Below are positions 1 to 8,736 of a DNA stretch of 61,253 nucleotides, one piece after another. Numbering within the stretch: the first letter of the stretch is position 1; each line of letters starts with the position of its first letter. The stretch is from an uncultured Granulosicoccus sp. (lineage in GTDB: Bacteria; Pseudomonadota; Gammaproteobacteria; Granulosicoccales; Granulosicoccaceae), in the NCBI GenBank assembly GCA_937924505.1, contig CALDSR010000030.1, forward strand, positions 1-61,253, in the 5' to 3' direction. Under the pieces are notes generated by a model. The model had not been told where the DNA came from. It ran no database searches and saw nothing but the letters and a program-made list of their open reading frames with translations. Both the position numbers and the translations under genes were made by a program.

Positions 1-1
1 T

Positions 2-226
2 ATCGGAGACAATAATGGTTATTGGCAAGTGATCTCAGCAACATTGCTGTGTGTGGTGTTGGGCTTTTTGATTTATTCAGGATACGTACTGGTATTTTCC
101 ACTCGTGGTGCGATGAATGGTTATGTCAGACTTCGTAGATGGATTGATGGAGTCGTTGCCGGTCTATTTGCGTTGGCAGGCTTAAGTTTGATTCGGTCAG
201 CAAATCTAAACGAAAACCCATTTTAA
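2..226 (+). CDS. LysE/RhtB-family exporter, C-terminal fragment
   Basis: This is the 3' end of a gene that begins before the window; the frame is open from base 2 to the TAA at 224-226. The 74 visible residues hold two hydrophobic stretches separated by a basic loop (RLRRW), ending in a LARGE-like GLFALAGLSL helix and a short polar tail. This matches the last two membrane segments of LysE/RhtB amino-acid exporters, inner-membrane proteins that export amino acids or related metabolites. The Met at base 29 is internal and not the start. The family call rests on the C-terminal pattern only, so the substrate is unknown. Confidence 0.55.
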   Translation: MGDNNGYWQVISATLLCVVLGFLIYSGYVLVFSTRGAMNGYVRLRRWIDGVVAGLFALAGLSLIRSANLNENPF

Positions 227-260
227 AAAACGCATAAACCAGAATTCTAGTTCTAAGCAA

Positions 261-329
261 TGGGAGCAGACATCGCTAAATAGGAAATGTGAACGTGATT
301 CATTGCTCTATTAGTAACTTCTGCTCCCA
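261..329. repeat. Inverted repeat in the 227-647 gap
   Basis: Ten-base arms TGGGAGCAGA (261-270) and TCTGCTCCCA (320-329) are perfect reverse complements around a 49-base loop. A second pairing, AGCAATG at 256-262 with CATTGCT at 301-307, would compete with it. No T-run follows, so it is not a standard terminator. The rest of the 227-647 gap holds no convincing gene. Confidence 0.5.
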
Positions 330-647
330 AAGGCACCTGCTTACACGATCGCATGCGTTTGTTACTGCATGATGGAAATAGAAGAACCGTTCAATCGGGA
401 TAGATTATTTAGATAAGTTTTATTGATTTCAAGTGATCTGGTAAAACGACAAAGAGGTGTTCAACAACCATCACAACTGACTGGGCCAGATCATCCAATG
501 ATTATTGACGCAAACATGGCGAGCGGGTAGTGAAGCTCTGATAAAATCGAACCTGCGCTTTCGATGTGACAACAAGGCGTAAACGTCGATTCTTAGCGGA
601 ACCGATTCTCCATGGAACTTGTTCCGGGATAAACGCGAACAAAAGCC

Positions 648-1595
648 ATGACAAACTCACCCTCTTCGACTCGCTCCACAGACAAAGTTCTTACCGGTGT
701 CGCGCTGATGCAAGGTTTTTGCCTGACTGCTCCACTACTGGATGTGGCAGCAAAGCTGGCATCCGCAAGCGTGCCTGTCGGTCAGATTACAGCGGCGCGC
801 TTTGTTGTGCAGTGCGCGTTGATGGCTCCGGTTATCGCGGTTATGCGACTATCCCTGAATGTGGCGCGCGAGCTTTGGTTGCCGCTGATTTTTCGTGCGT
901 TACTTTTGCTTTTTGCCACCTTTTGTTTTATCACTGCGAGGCGTGTGATGCCACTTGCCGATGCACTGGCGATTGTGTTCGTGGCACCTTTTATCGTTTT
1001 ATTATTCGGTAAATTTTACCTGGGTGAAGATGTCGGCCCGCGCCGCATCGGCGCGTGCTTTGTAGGGTTTATTGGCGTCTTATTCGTGATCCAACCCAGC
1101 TTCGCAGCCTTTGGTGCAGTGGCGCTGATCCCGCTTGGTACTGCAGTCGCTTTCGCTTTCTACATTCTTGTAACGCGCAGGCTGTCGCAGCGGATGCATC
1201 CTGTGGCATTGCAATTCCATACCGGCCTGATCGCCAGCTTGTTTTGCATACCCGTGCTACTTCTGGCTCAAGGCTCCGGCTTTGAATTACTTGATCCAGT
1301 TTGGCCAAAAGGAATTGCCTGGCTGTGGCTCTTTGGCGCTGGATTCTTCGCCACACTGAGCCACATGATGATGACTTACGCATTGTCGTTAGCGCCGTCG
1401 ACCACGCTGGCCCCGCTACAGTATTTTGAGTTACCGGTGGCGACCTTGTTCGGCTACCTGGTTTTTCAGGATTTCCCTAACGCTTTGAGCCTAATGGGCA
1501 TTGCCATAATTATCGGTGCCGGGCTGTATATGATCCACCGGGAGAGAGTCACCGCCGGACAACTGATTACCGCGCGTCCGGCGCCACCGATCTGA
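648..1595 (+). CDS. DMT-superfamily (EamA) permease
   Basis: This 315-residue integral membrane protein has about ten hydrophobic helices in two homologous halves, the pattern of two EamA domains in drug/metabolite transporters. Such proteins usually export amino acids, nucleosides or other small metabolites across the inner membrane. The first half contains the ITAARFVVQ-type segment seen near the start of EamA repeats, and the second ends in a helix followed by a short basic tail (MIHRERV). The gene stands 180 bp ahead of the DmdA-like operon on the same strand, so a link is possible but not shown. It resembles, but is not a copy of, the permease at 9497-10381. The substrate cannot be read from sequence. 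Confidence 0.85.
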   Translation: MTNSPSSTRSTDKVLTGVALMQGFCLTAPLLDVAAKLASASVPVGQITAARFVVQCALMAPVIAVMRLSLNVARELWLPLIFRALLLLFATFCFITARRVMPLADALAIVFVAPFIVLLFGKFYLGEDVGPRRIGACFVGFIGVLFVIQPSFAAFGAVALIPLGTAVAFAFYILVTRRLSQRMHPVALQFHTGLIASLFCIPVLLLAQGSGFELLDPVWPKGIAWLWLFGAGFFATLSHMMMTYALSLAPSTTLAPLQYFELPVATLFGYLVFQDFPNALSLMGIAIIIGAGLYMIHRERVTAGQLITARPAPPI

Positions 1596-1774
1596 TGTGG
1601 TAGATGCAGCTCTGTTCACAGTTCGGGAGATGACTGCGTTTTTATTGTTGGCCGCTGGCAGTGCGCGTTCCTGAGCACTACCTGACGCAGTGAGCTAAGT
1701 CCGAAATCCCCGGATGGTTATGAGATGGTTATGATCGGAAATGTCTGATTATTTCTGATTTTGGTCTTAACGTC

Positions 1775-2971
1775 ATGAGTACACCTGTCTATCTGGGCAT
1801 GTCCCGGCGCCTGCGCGCGACACCATTCACCTCTCGTATACTCCGTGACGGTGCGAAGTCTTTTTCGGTCTATAACCACACCTTGGTGCCGACCGAATTT
1901 CAGGGGCTGGAATCCCAGTACTGGCATCTGTGCAAAGCTGTGCAGGTCTGGGATGTCAGCTGCGAACGACAAGTCAGTTTACGTGGACCCGATGCGGATC
2001 GTCTGGTGCAATGGATGACACCGCGTGACATCAGTGGTGTCAGCAACGACCGCTGTGTCTATTTGCCGTTGGCTGACGAGAATGGCCGGCTCGTTAATGA
2101 CCCGATCGGTATGCGTATCGCAGACGATCACTGGTGGCTGTCCATCGCAGACTCCGACGTATTGCTTTGGGCGCGTGGGCTGGCTCGCGGTGCAGGCCTG
2201 AATGTCACGATCATCGAACCCGATGTCTGGCCGCTGGCCGTTCAAGGTCCGCTTGCCGATACCTTGATGCAGCGCGTGTTTGGTGATGCCGTTATGGACA
2301 TCAAATTTTTTCGCTATGCAAAACTCCCTTATCGCGGGCATGAATTTATTGTTGCCAGGTCCGGTTGGAGCAAGCAGGGCGGCTATGAGATTTATATTGA
2401 TGATATTTTGCAGGGTCAGGCCCTGTATGACGAATTGTTTGAAAAGGGACGTGATTTCGATGTGCGACCTGGCAACCCGAACCTGATCGAGCGTATCGAA
2501 AGTACCTTGCTGTCATATGGTGGAGACATGGATTTACGCCACTCGCCCATCGAAGCGGGCCTTGGGGCGTTCATGGATCTCGACAAAGACCTCGATACCT
2601 TGTCGCACGCCGCGTTGCGAGCTGAGCTGGCTGCGGGTGCCAAGCGTCGGTTACGTGGCTTGCTGGTCGACGCACCGAATGGTGCGCGCCCGCTTGCCGC
2701 CGATCCGTTTGTCAAACACGAGCCGTTGGCGCATGCTGATCTTGAGACTGCGTATTCGGTACACTTGAATGAGTCGAATGGCAGCTACCTGGGTGCGCAG
2801 GTGTATTCCCCCCGGTACCGACAGCAGCTCGGCCTGGCGATGCTGGAGGAGCCGCTGGCCAGCGCACCCCATGCTACCGTACATCTGAAAACCGGCGAAT
2901 GGGTGCAGGCAAGTATTGTCGATATACCGTTTGATTTTGCCGCTCTGGGCCTTGAGGCCCGCGAACCTTAG
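1775..2971 (+). CDS. dmdA: DmdA-like DMSP demethylase (GcvT family)
   Basis: This 398-residue cytoplasmic protein belongs to the tetrahydrofolate-dependent aminomethyltransferase (GcvT) family and reads much like DMSP demethylase DmdA, which moves a methyl group from dimethylsulfoniopropionate to THF and leaves methylmercaptopropionate. Segments recalled from DmdA are SRRLRATPF (10-18), YNHTLVP (about 33-39), VQVWDVSCERQV (about 57-68), LSIADSDVLLW, EPDVWPLAVQGP, RSGWSKQGGYEIY and NLIERIES. Departures are GDMD where DmdA usually has NDMT, and EAGLGAFMD where it has ECGLGKFC, so it may be a paralogue acting on a related methylated compound. The Met at 1799 is an alternative start matching the usual DmdA N-terminus. 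Only 17 bp separate it from the downstream acyl-CoA gene. Confidence 0.72.
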   Translation: MSTPVYLGMSRRLRATPFTSRILRDGAKSFSVYNHTLVPTEFQGLESQYWHLCKAVQVWDVSCERQVSLRGPDADRLVQWMTPRDISGVSNDRCVYLPLADENGRLVNDPIGMRIADDHWWLSIADSDVLLWARGLARGAGLNVTIIEPDVWPLAVQGPLADTLMQRVFGDAVMDIKFFRYAKLPYRGHEFIVARSGWSKQGGYEIYIDDILQGQALYDELFEKGRDFDVRPGNPNLIERIESTLLSYGGDMDLRHSPIEAGLGAFMDLDKDLDTLSHAALRAELAAGAKRRLRGLLVDAPNGARPLAADPFVKHEPLAHADLETAYSVHLNESNGSYLGAQVYSPRYRQQLGLAMLEEPLASAPHATVHLKTGEWVQASIVDIPFDFAALGLEAREP

Positions 2972-2988
2972 TCACACTACCAACGAGC

Positions 2989-5289
2989 ATGTTCAAACAA
3001 ATTGCAGTCATTGGATCCGGCACGATGGGCGCCGGAATCGCCGGCCAGATAGCCAACGCAGGTCATTCTGTCTTGCTGCTCGATTTGCCGGGAGATGATG
3101 AACCGAATGCCGTCAGTCGCGCCGCTGTCGATCGTTTGATAAACAGTGAACCGCCCGCACTGATGCACAGCCGAGCGGCGACGCTCATCACAGCGGGCAA
3201 TATTCGTGATGACTTCGACAAGCTCGCCACTGCCGACTGGGTTGTCGAGGCCATCGTTGAACGTCTTGATATCAAGCGGGATCTTTATCGACGTTTGAAC
3301 GATGTCATTCGGCCCGATTGTATTGTGACATCCAATACGTCAACCATCCCGATCAGCTTGTTGGTGGCGGAGATGCCTGAGTCATTTCAGCAGCGCTTTG
3401 CCATCACGCACTATTTTAACCCGGTGCGTTATATGCGTTTACTTGAATTGGTTCGGGGTGATGCGACAGCTGATGAGGTCATGCAGAAACTGGCTGACTT
3501 CAATGATCGCGAACTGGGCAAAGGGGTTGTCACGTGTAACGATACACCGGGTTTTCTGGGTAATCGTGTGGGTGTGTTTGCCTTGCAGGTAGGCATTGAT
3601 GAAGCGGTGCGTCTGCAGTTGCCGATTGAAGAAGCCGATGCACTGATGGGACGTCCCATGGGAATTCCGAAAACCGGTGTATTCGGACTCTATGATTTGA
3701 TCGGCATTGATCTGATGGCCGATGTAGTGCGCTCATTACGCAGCATTCTGCCCGCCGATGACGCATTCCATGCGGTTGGCGCAGAGAACGACATGATCAA
3801 TGCCATGATCGAGGATGGGTTTACCGGCAACAAGGGCAAAGGCGGGTTCTATAAAAAAGGCCCTGAGGGGCAGAAGCTCGCCAAGCGGTTGCATAACGGT
3901 GAATATGTGCCTGTAGGCAATGCACTACCTGAACGGGCTATGGCAGCGGCAACGGCCATCGCGAATCTTGATGAGCCTTTACAGGGCTTGATTGCGGGCG
4001 ATGACACGCAAGCGCAATTTTGTCGGAATTTCCTGGGGCGTGTATTGGGCTATGCCGCGAGCTTGCTGGGTGAGGTTACTGAATCACCGCAGGCTATTGA
4101 CGATGCAATGAAGCTGGGGTTCAACTGGATTCGCGGACCGTTCGAGATGATTGATGCATTGGGATCAAGTACGGTTGCAACATTACTCAAGGCAACGGGT
4201 GCTGAGGTTCCGGCGGCCCTTCAGGATGAAAACCCCTTTTATCAGCCTGTGGGCAACACGCTTGAAGTGCGTCATGCGAACAAACAATACTATCCAGTGG
4301 CTCTGCCAGAAGGTGTGGTGCGTTTTTCACTTGAGCGTCGTACACGGCAAGCGCTCTTTTCGAACAAGGCAGCAAGTCTCTACCAGATAGGTGATAATTA
4401 TCGGCTTATCGAGTTTCATTCAAAGGCCAATGCACTGACTGATGATTCGATGGCTGTTGTCCTGCAAGCCGCCAAGGACCATGGACGTGGCGTATTGGTA
4501 CATAACGATGCGCAACATTATTCAGCCGGTGTCGATCTGAATGCGTTTCTTGCCATGATCGATGCGGACGACTTTGAAGGCATCGATGCGTTTCTTGATC
4601 GTTTTCAGCAAGCGGTCGCAGCATTGAAATACTGTCCGGTACCTGTGGTTGGCGCGCCATCGGGTCTTGCACTTGGGGGTGGTTTTGAAGTGTTGATGCA
4701 TGCGGACAAGCTTGTCATGCACACCAACTCGGTGCTGGGTCTGGTTGAGTCGGCTGTCGGGCTGGTACCGGGAGGTGGCGGCGTCAAGGAAACCTATCTT
4801 CGCTGGTATCAAAAAACGGGCGACTGGTCAGAAGCTGCCTGGAAGACTTGGATGAATATAGGCTATGGTGCGACGGCCAGCTCCCCCGAGCTTGGCGTAC
4901 CGATGCAGTATTTCAGAGCGGATCATGATATTGCCGTGATGAACCGGGACCGACTGTATACCCTCGCAATACGTGAGCTCGATGCAATGCAGGAGGCTTA
5001 TGCGCCGTTGCCTGAACCTCAATTTCGCCTGGCCGGTGGTGACATCCTTGAGCGCATGGCCGCGTTTATGGATAAGGGCATTGCCAAAGGTGATTTTTAT
5101 CCGCACGACAAAACGGTCGCAATGGCTGTTGCCTCGATTATTTGCAGTGCCGATGGTGTGGAGTGTGATGCCAGTGAACAGACGCTCTACGACAATGAAC
5201 GTTCTGCGTTTATCAGTCTGGCAAGAACACCGGAGACTCATGAACGAATCAGTGCGCTTCTCAGTGGGCGAGGTACCGTCAGGAACTGA
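2989..5289 (+). CDS. Fused 3-hydroxyacyl-CoA dehydrogenase / enoyl-CoA hydratase
   Basis: This 766-residue bifunctional beta-oxidation enzyme has an N-terminal dehydrogenase half with a Rossmann motif GSGTMG at 9-14 and the catalytic THYFNP segment (His141). Dehydrogenase C-terminal domains follow. A crotonase domain runs from about residue 465, with the oxyanion-hole stretch SGLALGGGFE ending in Glu567 and Glu587 in LVESAVGLVPGGGG. The 20-residue spacing equals that of the two catalytic Glu of enoyl-CoA hydratase. This domain order is that of FadN-type proteins, the reverse of FadB. Lying directly behind the DmdA-like gene, it could hydrate and oxidise the acyl-CoA products of DMSP demethylation (a DmdD-like role), but ordinary fatty-acid oxidation is equally possible. 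Its stop overlaps the nnr start (TGATG). Confidence 0.88.
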   Translation: MFKQIAVIGSGTMGAGIAGQIANAGHSVLLLDLPGDDEPNAVSRAAVDRLINSEPPALMHSRAATLITAGNIRDDFDKLATADWVVEAIVERLDIKRDLYRRLNDVIRPDCIVTSNTSTIPISLLVAEMPESFQQRFAITHYFNPVRYMRLLELVRGDATADEVMQKLADFNDRELGKGVVTCNDTPGFLGNRVGVFALQVGIDEAVRLQLPIEEADALMGRPMGIPKTGVFGLYDLIGIDLMADVVRSLRSILPADDAFHAVGAENDMINAMIEDGFTGNKGKGGFYKKGPEGQKLAKRLHNGEYVPVGNALPERAMAAATAIANLDEPLQGLIAGDDTQAQFCRNFLGRVLGYAASLLGEVTESPQAIDDAMKLGFNWIRGPFEMIDALGSSTVATLLKATGAEVPAALQDENPFYQPVGNTLEVRHANKQYYPVALPEGVVRFSLERRTRQALFSNKAASLYQIGDNYRLIEFHSKANALTDDSMAVVLQAAKDHGRGVLVHNDAQHYSAGVDLNAFLAMIDADDFEGIDAFLDRFQQAVAALKYCPVPVVGAPSGLALGGGFEVLMHADKLVMHTNSVLGLVESAVGLVPGGGGVKETYLRWYQKTGDWSEAAWKTWMNIGYGATASSPELGVPMQYFRADHDIAVMNRDRLYTLAIRELDAMQEAYAPLPEPQFRLAGGDILERMAAFMDKGIAKGDFYPHDKTVAMAVASIICSADGVECDASEQTLYDNERSAFISLARTPETHERISALLSGRGTVRN

Positions 5290-6830
5290 TGCCAGGCAAT
5301 ATGCCAGAGCTGCTCAGCGCCGAACAGATGCAGGCAGTGGATCGGCGGGCTGCCGAGTCGGGTGTTGATACGTATACCTTGATGCAGGCTGCCGGACGAG
5401 CAGTGGCAAATCAGGTTCTGGCAATAGCACCGCGTGCCCCGGTCATTACGATACTTGTCGGGACGGGAAACAACGGAGGTGATGGCTATATTGCCGCAAC
5501 CGAGCTAAGTCGACTGGGGTGCGATGTCATGATCATCGGCTTGGCGCGAGCACCGAGAGCGGGTTCCGATGCAGCCAGGGCAAAGGCAAGTTGTCCCAGC
5601 CCCACTATTGGAATAGCCGCTGATGTCGATCAATTACCTGATGATGTGGTTTCGCGAATGGCGACATCGGATGTCATCGTTGATGCCTTGTTTGGCGCCG
5701 GGTTGGCTCGGCCCATAACTGGTAGCTATCGTTTGCTGATTCAGCAGCTTGCCAAGGTGCAGAATACATGTGATGTGCATGTGCTTGCGGTGGATTTGCC
5801 GAGTGGTCTTGATGGAAATTCACTTATTTCGCAAGACATCGTAGTGCGTGCAGATTCGACCGTAACATTCTTTCGCTACAAGCTTGCTCATATCGTCAGT
5901 GTGGGGCGACAGCAATGTGGTGACATCGTCTTGTGTCAGATCGGATTGACGCGACGGCATCTGCAAAGCGACGTGGCTTATGTCAGGCTCAATTCTCCGC
6001 TTGATTTTGCCGAGCATCTTCCTTTACTAGCGGTCGATACACACAAGTACTCGCGTGGTGCGGTGCTTGTTCGTGGTGGGCCCATGGAATGTACAGGAGC
6101 AGCGAGGCTAAGTGCTGGTGCCGCGCTGCGCTGTGGTGCGGGTCTCGTCACTGTAGCAACACGAAGCAATGCTCTAGCGATCAACGCTGCACATCTGACC
6201 GCTGTGATGCTTGTGGTCTGCGATGACAATGATGCTTGGCAGCAGCTGCTTGATGATACGCGTTGGCGTGTGGCGGTGCTAGGTCCTGGCAATGGTGTTG
6301 ATCAAGCAACGCGTGATGCCGTACTCGCAGCCTTGTCATCAAAGCTGAGCTGTGTCCTCGATGCGGATGCCTTGTCCTGTTGGCAGGGGCACCGAGAATC
6401 ACTGTACGCCGCTCTCGGCAATGCGGGGCAGACACCGGTGTTGACGCCCCATGCTGGTGAGTTCGAACGTCTATTTGGCAATGATCAGCGTACGCCGCAA
6501 GAAATTGCGACAAAAATTGCTCGTACACAAGCAGCGTCTGCCCAAACGGGATCGGTCATCGTGTTTAAGGGAGCCGATACGGTTATAGCGTGCCCCGATG
6601 GGCGCGTCAGTATCAATAACAATGCACCACCTTGGTTGGCGACCGCCGGTGCCGGTGATGTATTGGCCGGGATCATTGCCGCTTTGATCGCGCAGGGGAT
6701 GCCCAGCTTTGAGGCTTCACTTGCCGCTGTTTGGGTGCATGGGGAGGCGGCTGCAAATCTTCAATGTCCGATGACCGCAGAACAACTTGCTCCAGAGGCA
6801 GCCGATGTCTTGTCCGGACTTTTGCTCTGA
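5289..6830 (+). CDS. nnr: Bifunctional NAD(P)HX epimerase/dehydratase
   Basis: This 513-residue cytoplasmic repair enzyme restores NADH and NADPH damaged by hydration. Residues 1-220 form the YjeF_N epimerase domain, with the GTGNNGGDGY nucleotide-binding motif at 58-67 and a later VDLPSGLDG segment. Residues from about 245 form the ADP-dependent dehydratase (carbohydrate-kinase fold), with LTPHAGEFERLF near 387 and ATAGAGDVLAGI near 452, the expected catalytic loop. The start codon overlaps the previous stop as TGATG, suggesting translational coupling. This gene more often sits beside tsaE, so placement behind a DmdA-like/beta-oxidation pair is unusual. It converges with the next gene, 7 bp apart. 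Confidence 0.95.
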   Translation: MPGNMPELLSAEQMQAVDRRAAESGVDTYTLMQAAGRAVANQVLAIAPRAPVITILVGTGNNGGDGYIAATELSRLGCDVMIIGLARAPRAGSDAARAKASCPSPTIGIAADVDQLPDDVVSRMATSDVIVDALFGAGLARPITGSYRLLIQQLAKVQNTCDVHVLAVDLPSGLDGNSLISQDIVVRADSTVTFFRYKLAHIVSVGRQQCGDIVLCQIGLTRRHLQSDVAYVRLNSPLDFAEHLPLLAVDTHKYSRGAVLVRGGPMECTGAARLSAGAALRCGAGLVTVATRSNALAINAAHLTAVMLVVCDDNDAWQQLLDDTRWRVAVLGPGNGVDQATRDAVLAALSSKLSCVLDADALSCWQGHRESLYAALGNAGQTPVLTPHAGEFERLFGNDQRTPQEIATKIARTQAASAQTGSVIVFKGADTVIACPDGRVSINNNAPPWLATAGAGDVLAGIIAALIAQGMPSFEASLAAVWVHGEAAANLQCPMTAEQLAPEAADVLSGLLL

Positions 6831-6837
6831 GCTGATT

Positions 6838-7437
6838 TCAATTCTCTTCTATTGGGGCAACATTCGGTGCTTCATCCTGAGGTTTGATCAGTGCTTCGAG
6901 CAAACCCGTCAAATGACCAAACGCCTGACGATGTCCGTTGACTGGATCACCCAGTTCTTCGTTTGCCGGAATGGCGCGCAAGATGACCGATCCGTGGATG
7001 ACATAGCGGCGTGGCACACTGTCATCGGTGTAGTGCACACCACTTCCAGTCAACCAACACGTGACCCCTGTTGCCTCACGATCAATTTCCTCTCGAGACA
7101 ACAGGTCAACGCGTTCGTTGATATTGAGGGTGTCGCCCCGGGCGAGTAGTGTCAGACGCCGTGCATCCTCGGTATCGCAATGAATCAGTACTCGTGAGCC
7201 GGCATCGTCCACATCGACGTCAACCGTGGTGTGTCCTATGCGTGGTGTCTTGTCAATCGTGACAAGACAGGAGTTGTCGGTATACAGTGCCACAGAGATC
7301 TCCGCGTCGCCGACGGTGACCGTCGCTTGTGATATCGACGTGGCCAGCAAGGACAGGATGCCCGCCAAGGTTGCCGTGATGATGCTGTGCGGTCTTCTCT
7401 CCGCTGATTGCTCGAAGTTTGTTTTGAAGGTAACCAT
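6838..7437 (-). CDS. Secreted protein of unknown function
   Basis: This 199-residue protein is not recognised. A hydrophobic stretch at about 18-36, preceded by charged residues and ending in SISQA, looks like a long signal peptide, so the mature protein should be periplasmic or extracellular. The rest is rich in Asp, Val and Thr with a beta-like pattern. Two cysteines lie close to one third and two thirds of the way (NSCLV, GVTCWL), with a third in IHCDT. It is the last gene of a minus-strand run (9411 to 6838) and lies 9 bp after the deaminase gene, so the two are probably co-transcribed. No catalytic motif is visible. Confidence 0.6.
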   Translation of the reverse strand: MVTFKTNFEQSAERRPHSIITATLAGILSLLATSISQATVTVGDAEISVALYTDNSCLVTIDKTPRIGHTTVDVDVDDAGSRVLIHCDTEDARRLTLLARGDTLNINERVDLLSREEIDREATGVTCWLTGSGVHYTDDSVPRRYVIHGSVILRAIPANEELGDPVNGHRQAFGHLTGLLEALIKPQDEAPNVAPIEEN

Positions 7438-7446
7438 CGTCGGTCG

Positions 7447-8067
7447 TCAGTTCAATGGAATGCTGTTGTTGCTTTTTTCGCCCTGATAAAGTGCGGAGGC
7501 GTCTGCATAGCGTGCCTCGATTCGTTGTATATGAGTCTGAAAAGAATCACGAGTTTCATCGTCGAGATCGTCAGCCAGTGATGTGACCAATGCCTTGACT
7601 GAGTAACTTTCCCAGAATTCGTTCTGTTGGTGGTAGCCGCCGGGTTCAACACCAAACACGGCTTTGAGAATTTTCAGGTCATGCGGGATCGCAAAGGAGT
7701 CGCGAGAATCTTCATGGCTGAAAAAATAGAAGAAATTATCAAAGCCACCCCAGGTGATCGCTGACAGACAAAGGCTACAAGGCTCATGTGTCGATAGAAA
7801 GATCAGGTCAGTAGGGGCCATGCGAGATTTTACCGGTAGCTCGTAGTAACGCTTCAGCAAGTGCATCTCCCCATGGTGTAAGGGACTCTCGATCTCGTTA
7901 TTGGTTTCAGCCAGATAGGTGGAAAGATCCGATTTTTTCAATAAAGCGGCGCCAAAGATCTTGTTGCCACGCCTGACTGCCGCTTCAGTGATTGGCAGAA
8001 TATCGTGCTCAATGGCATCCAGCATGCGGTTGATGAGATCGTGGTTTATGTCGATCCGGGGCATCAT
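7447..8067 (-). CDS. Cytidine/guanine deaminase-like zinc enzyme
   Basis: This 206-residue protein has the zinc-binding signature of the cytidine/deoxycytidylate deaminase superfamily: HGE at 65-67, where His binds zinc and Glu is the proton shuttle, and PCSLC at 96-100 giving the two cysteine ligands. The following segment, about WGGFDNFFYFFSHEDS, is where substrate specificity is set in nucleoside deaminases. The protein is longer than plain cytidine deaminases, with an extra N-terminal helix and about 60 C-terminal residues. The substrate could be a nucleobase, nucleoside or small heterocycle. It sits between the HIT protein (43 bp) and the secreted protein (9 bp), likely in one transcript. 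Confidence 0.8.
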   Translation of the reverse strand: MMPRIDINHDLINRMLDAIEHDILPITEAAVRRGNKIFGAALLKKSDLSTYLAETNNEIESPLHHGEMHLLKRYYELPVKSRMAPTDLIFLSTHEPCSLCLSAITWGGFDNFFYFFSHEDSRDSFAIPHDLKILKAVFGVEPGGYHQQNEFWESYSVKALVTSLADDLDDETRDSFQTHIQRIEARYADASALYQGEKSNNSIPLN

Positions 8068-8110
8068 CTTTCTGGCTTGGCTATGTCAGTAAGCTTGTAG
8101 CCTACCGTAC

Positions 8111-8671
8111 TCATGCCCCAAGGTCTCCGCCCAACGTCGATTTTAGCGAGCCAAGCCAGCCCGGATGCTCAGAATACGGTACTGATTCTCCAAACCCCCA
8201 GACCGGGCCGGGCCAATTCGGATCACGCTCGTCGCGGGCGATCACATGGCAGTGGAGCTGGCTCACGACGTTACCGAGCATCGCGACATTGATACTGCGA
8301 CATTTGGTTAGGTCCTGCAGACACGTGGCCACCTGATTGACCTGATCCATGAATGCGTGTCGCAGCGCAGTGGGTAATTGATGCAATTCAGCGATTTCGT
8401 CGTCGACTGGAATCAGAATGATCCACGGCCAGCGGGAATCGTTCATCAACCGTATATGACAGTGCTCGGTTTGCACAACGGGGAGCGTGTCTTTCGATAG
8501 TTGTGGGTGCACAGGCAAGATAATATGTTGGTTGATCGTTCCCTTTAGCATAGCGTTTTGGGAAAGGATCGCTGAATCGATTTCGTCCTGGCGTGAGAAA
8601 ATGTCGAAGGCGAATACGCTGAAATTGGTGGCGGTATGTGAGGTGGCCTCGTTGTCTGTCATTGAGGGCAT
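8111..8671 (-). CDS. HIT-domain nucleotide-binding protein
   Basis: This 186-residue cytoplasmic protein has a histidine-triad segment QLHCHVIAR at 138-146. His140 and His142 are present, but the first position of the usual triad is Gln138, a change common in one bacterial branch of the family. HIT proteins hydrolyse or transfer nucleotidyl groups (AMP esters, ApnA). The upstream part (WPWIILIPVDD) is the strand typical of the HIT core. There is a conserved-looking C-terminal tail PGPVWGFG. The Met at residue 4 is an alternative start. The gene lies between DUF2461 and the deaminase on the same strand with short gaps. Confidence 0.88.
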   Translation of the reverse strand: MPSMTDNEATSHTATNFSVFAFDIFSRQDEIDSAILSQNAMLKGTINQHIILPVHPQLSKDTLPVVQTEHCHIRLMNDSRWPWIILIPVDDEIAELHQLPTALRHAFMDQVNQVATCLQDLTKCRSINVAMLGNVVSQLHCHVIARDERDPNWPGPVWGFGESVPYSEHPGWLGSLKSTLGGDLGA

Positions 8672-8736
8672 TGATGACTAAATACTGGTCTGGGCATCGC
8701 GATATTTATCAACCAGATCATCAACTAGAACATAAA

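Noticed and set aside
566..1012. 148-codon open frame overlapping the first DMT permease
   Set aside because: It lies in another frame of a strong membrane-protein gene, is Cys/Arg-rich and has no family features.
1775..2971. Glycine cleavage T protein (GcvT proper)
   Set aside because: No gcvH or gcvP nearby, and the N-terminal SRRLRATPF and QVWDVSCERQV blocks match DmdA-like proteins rather than GcvT.
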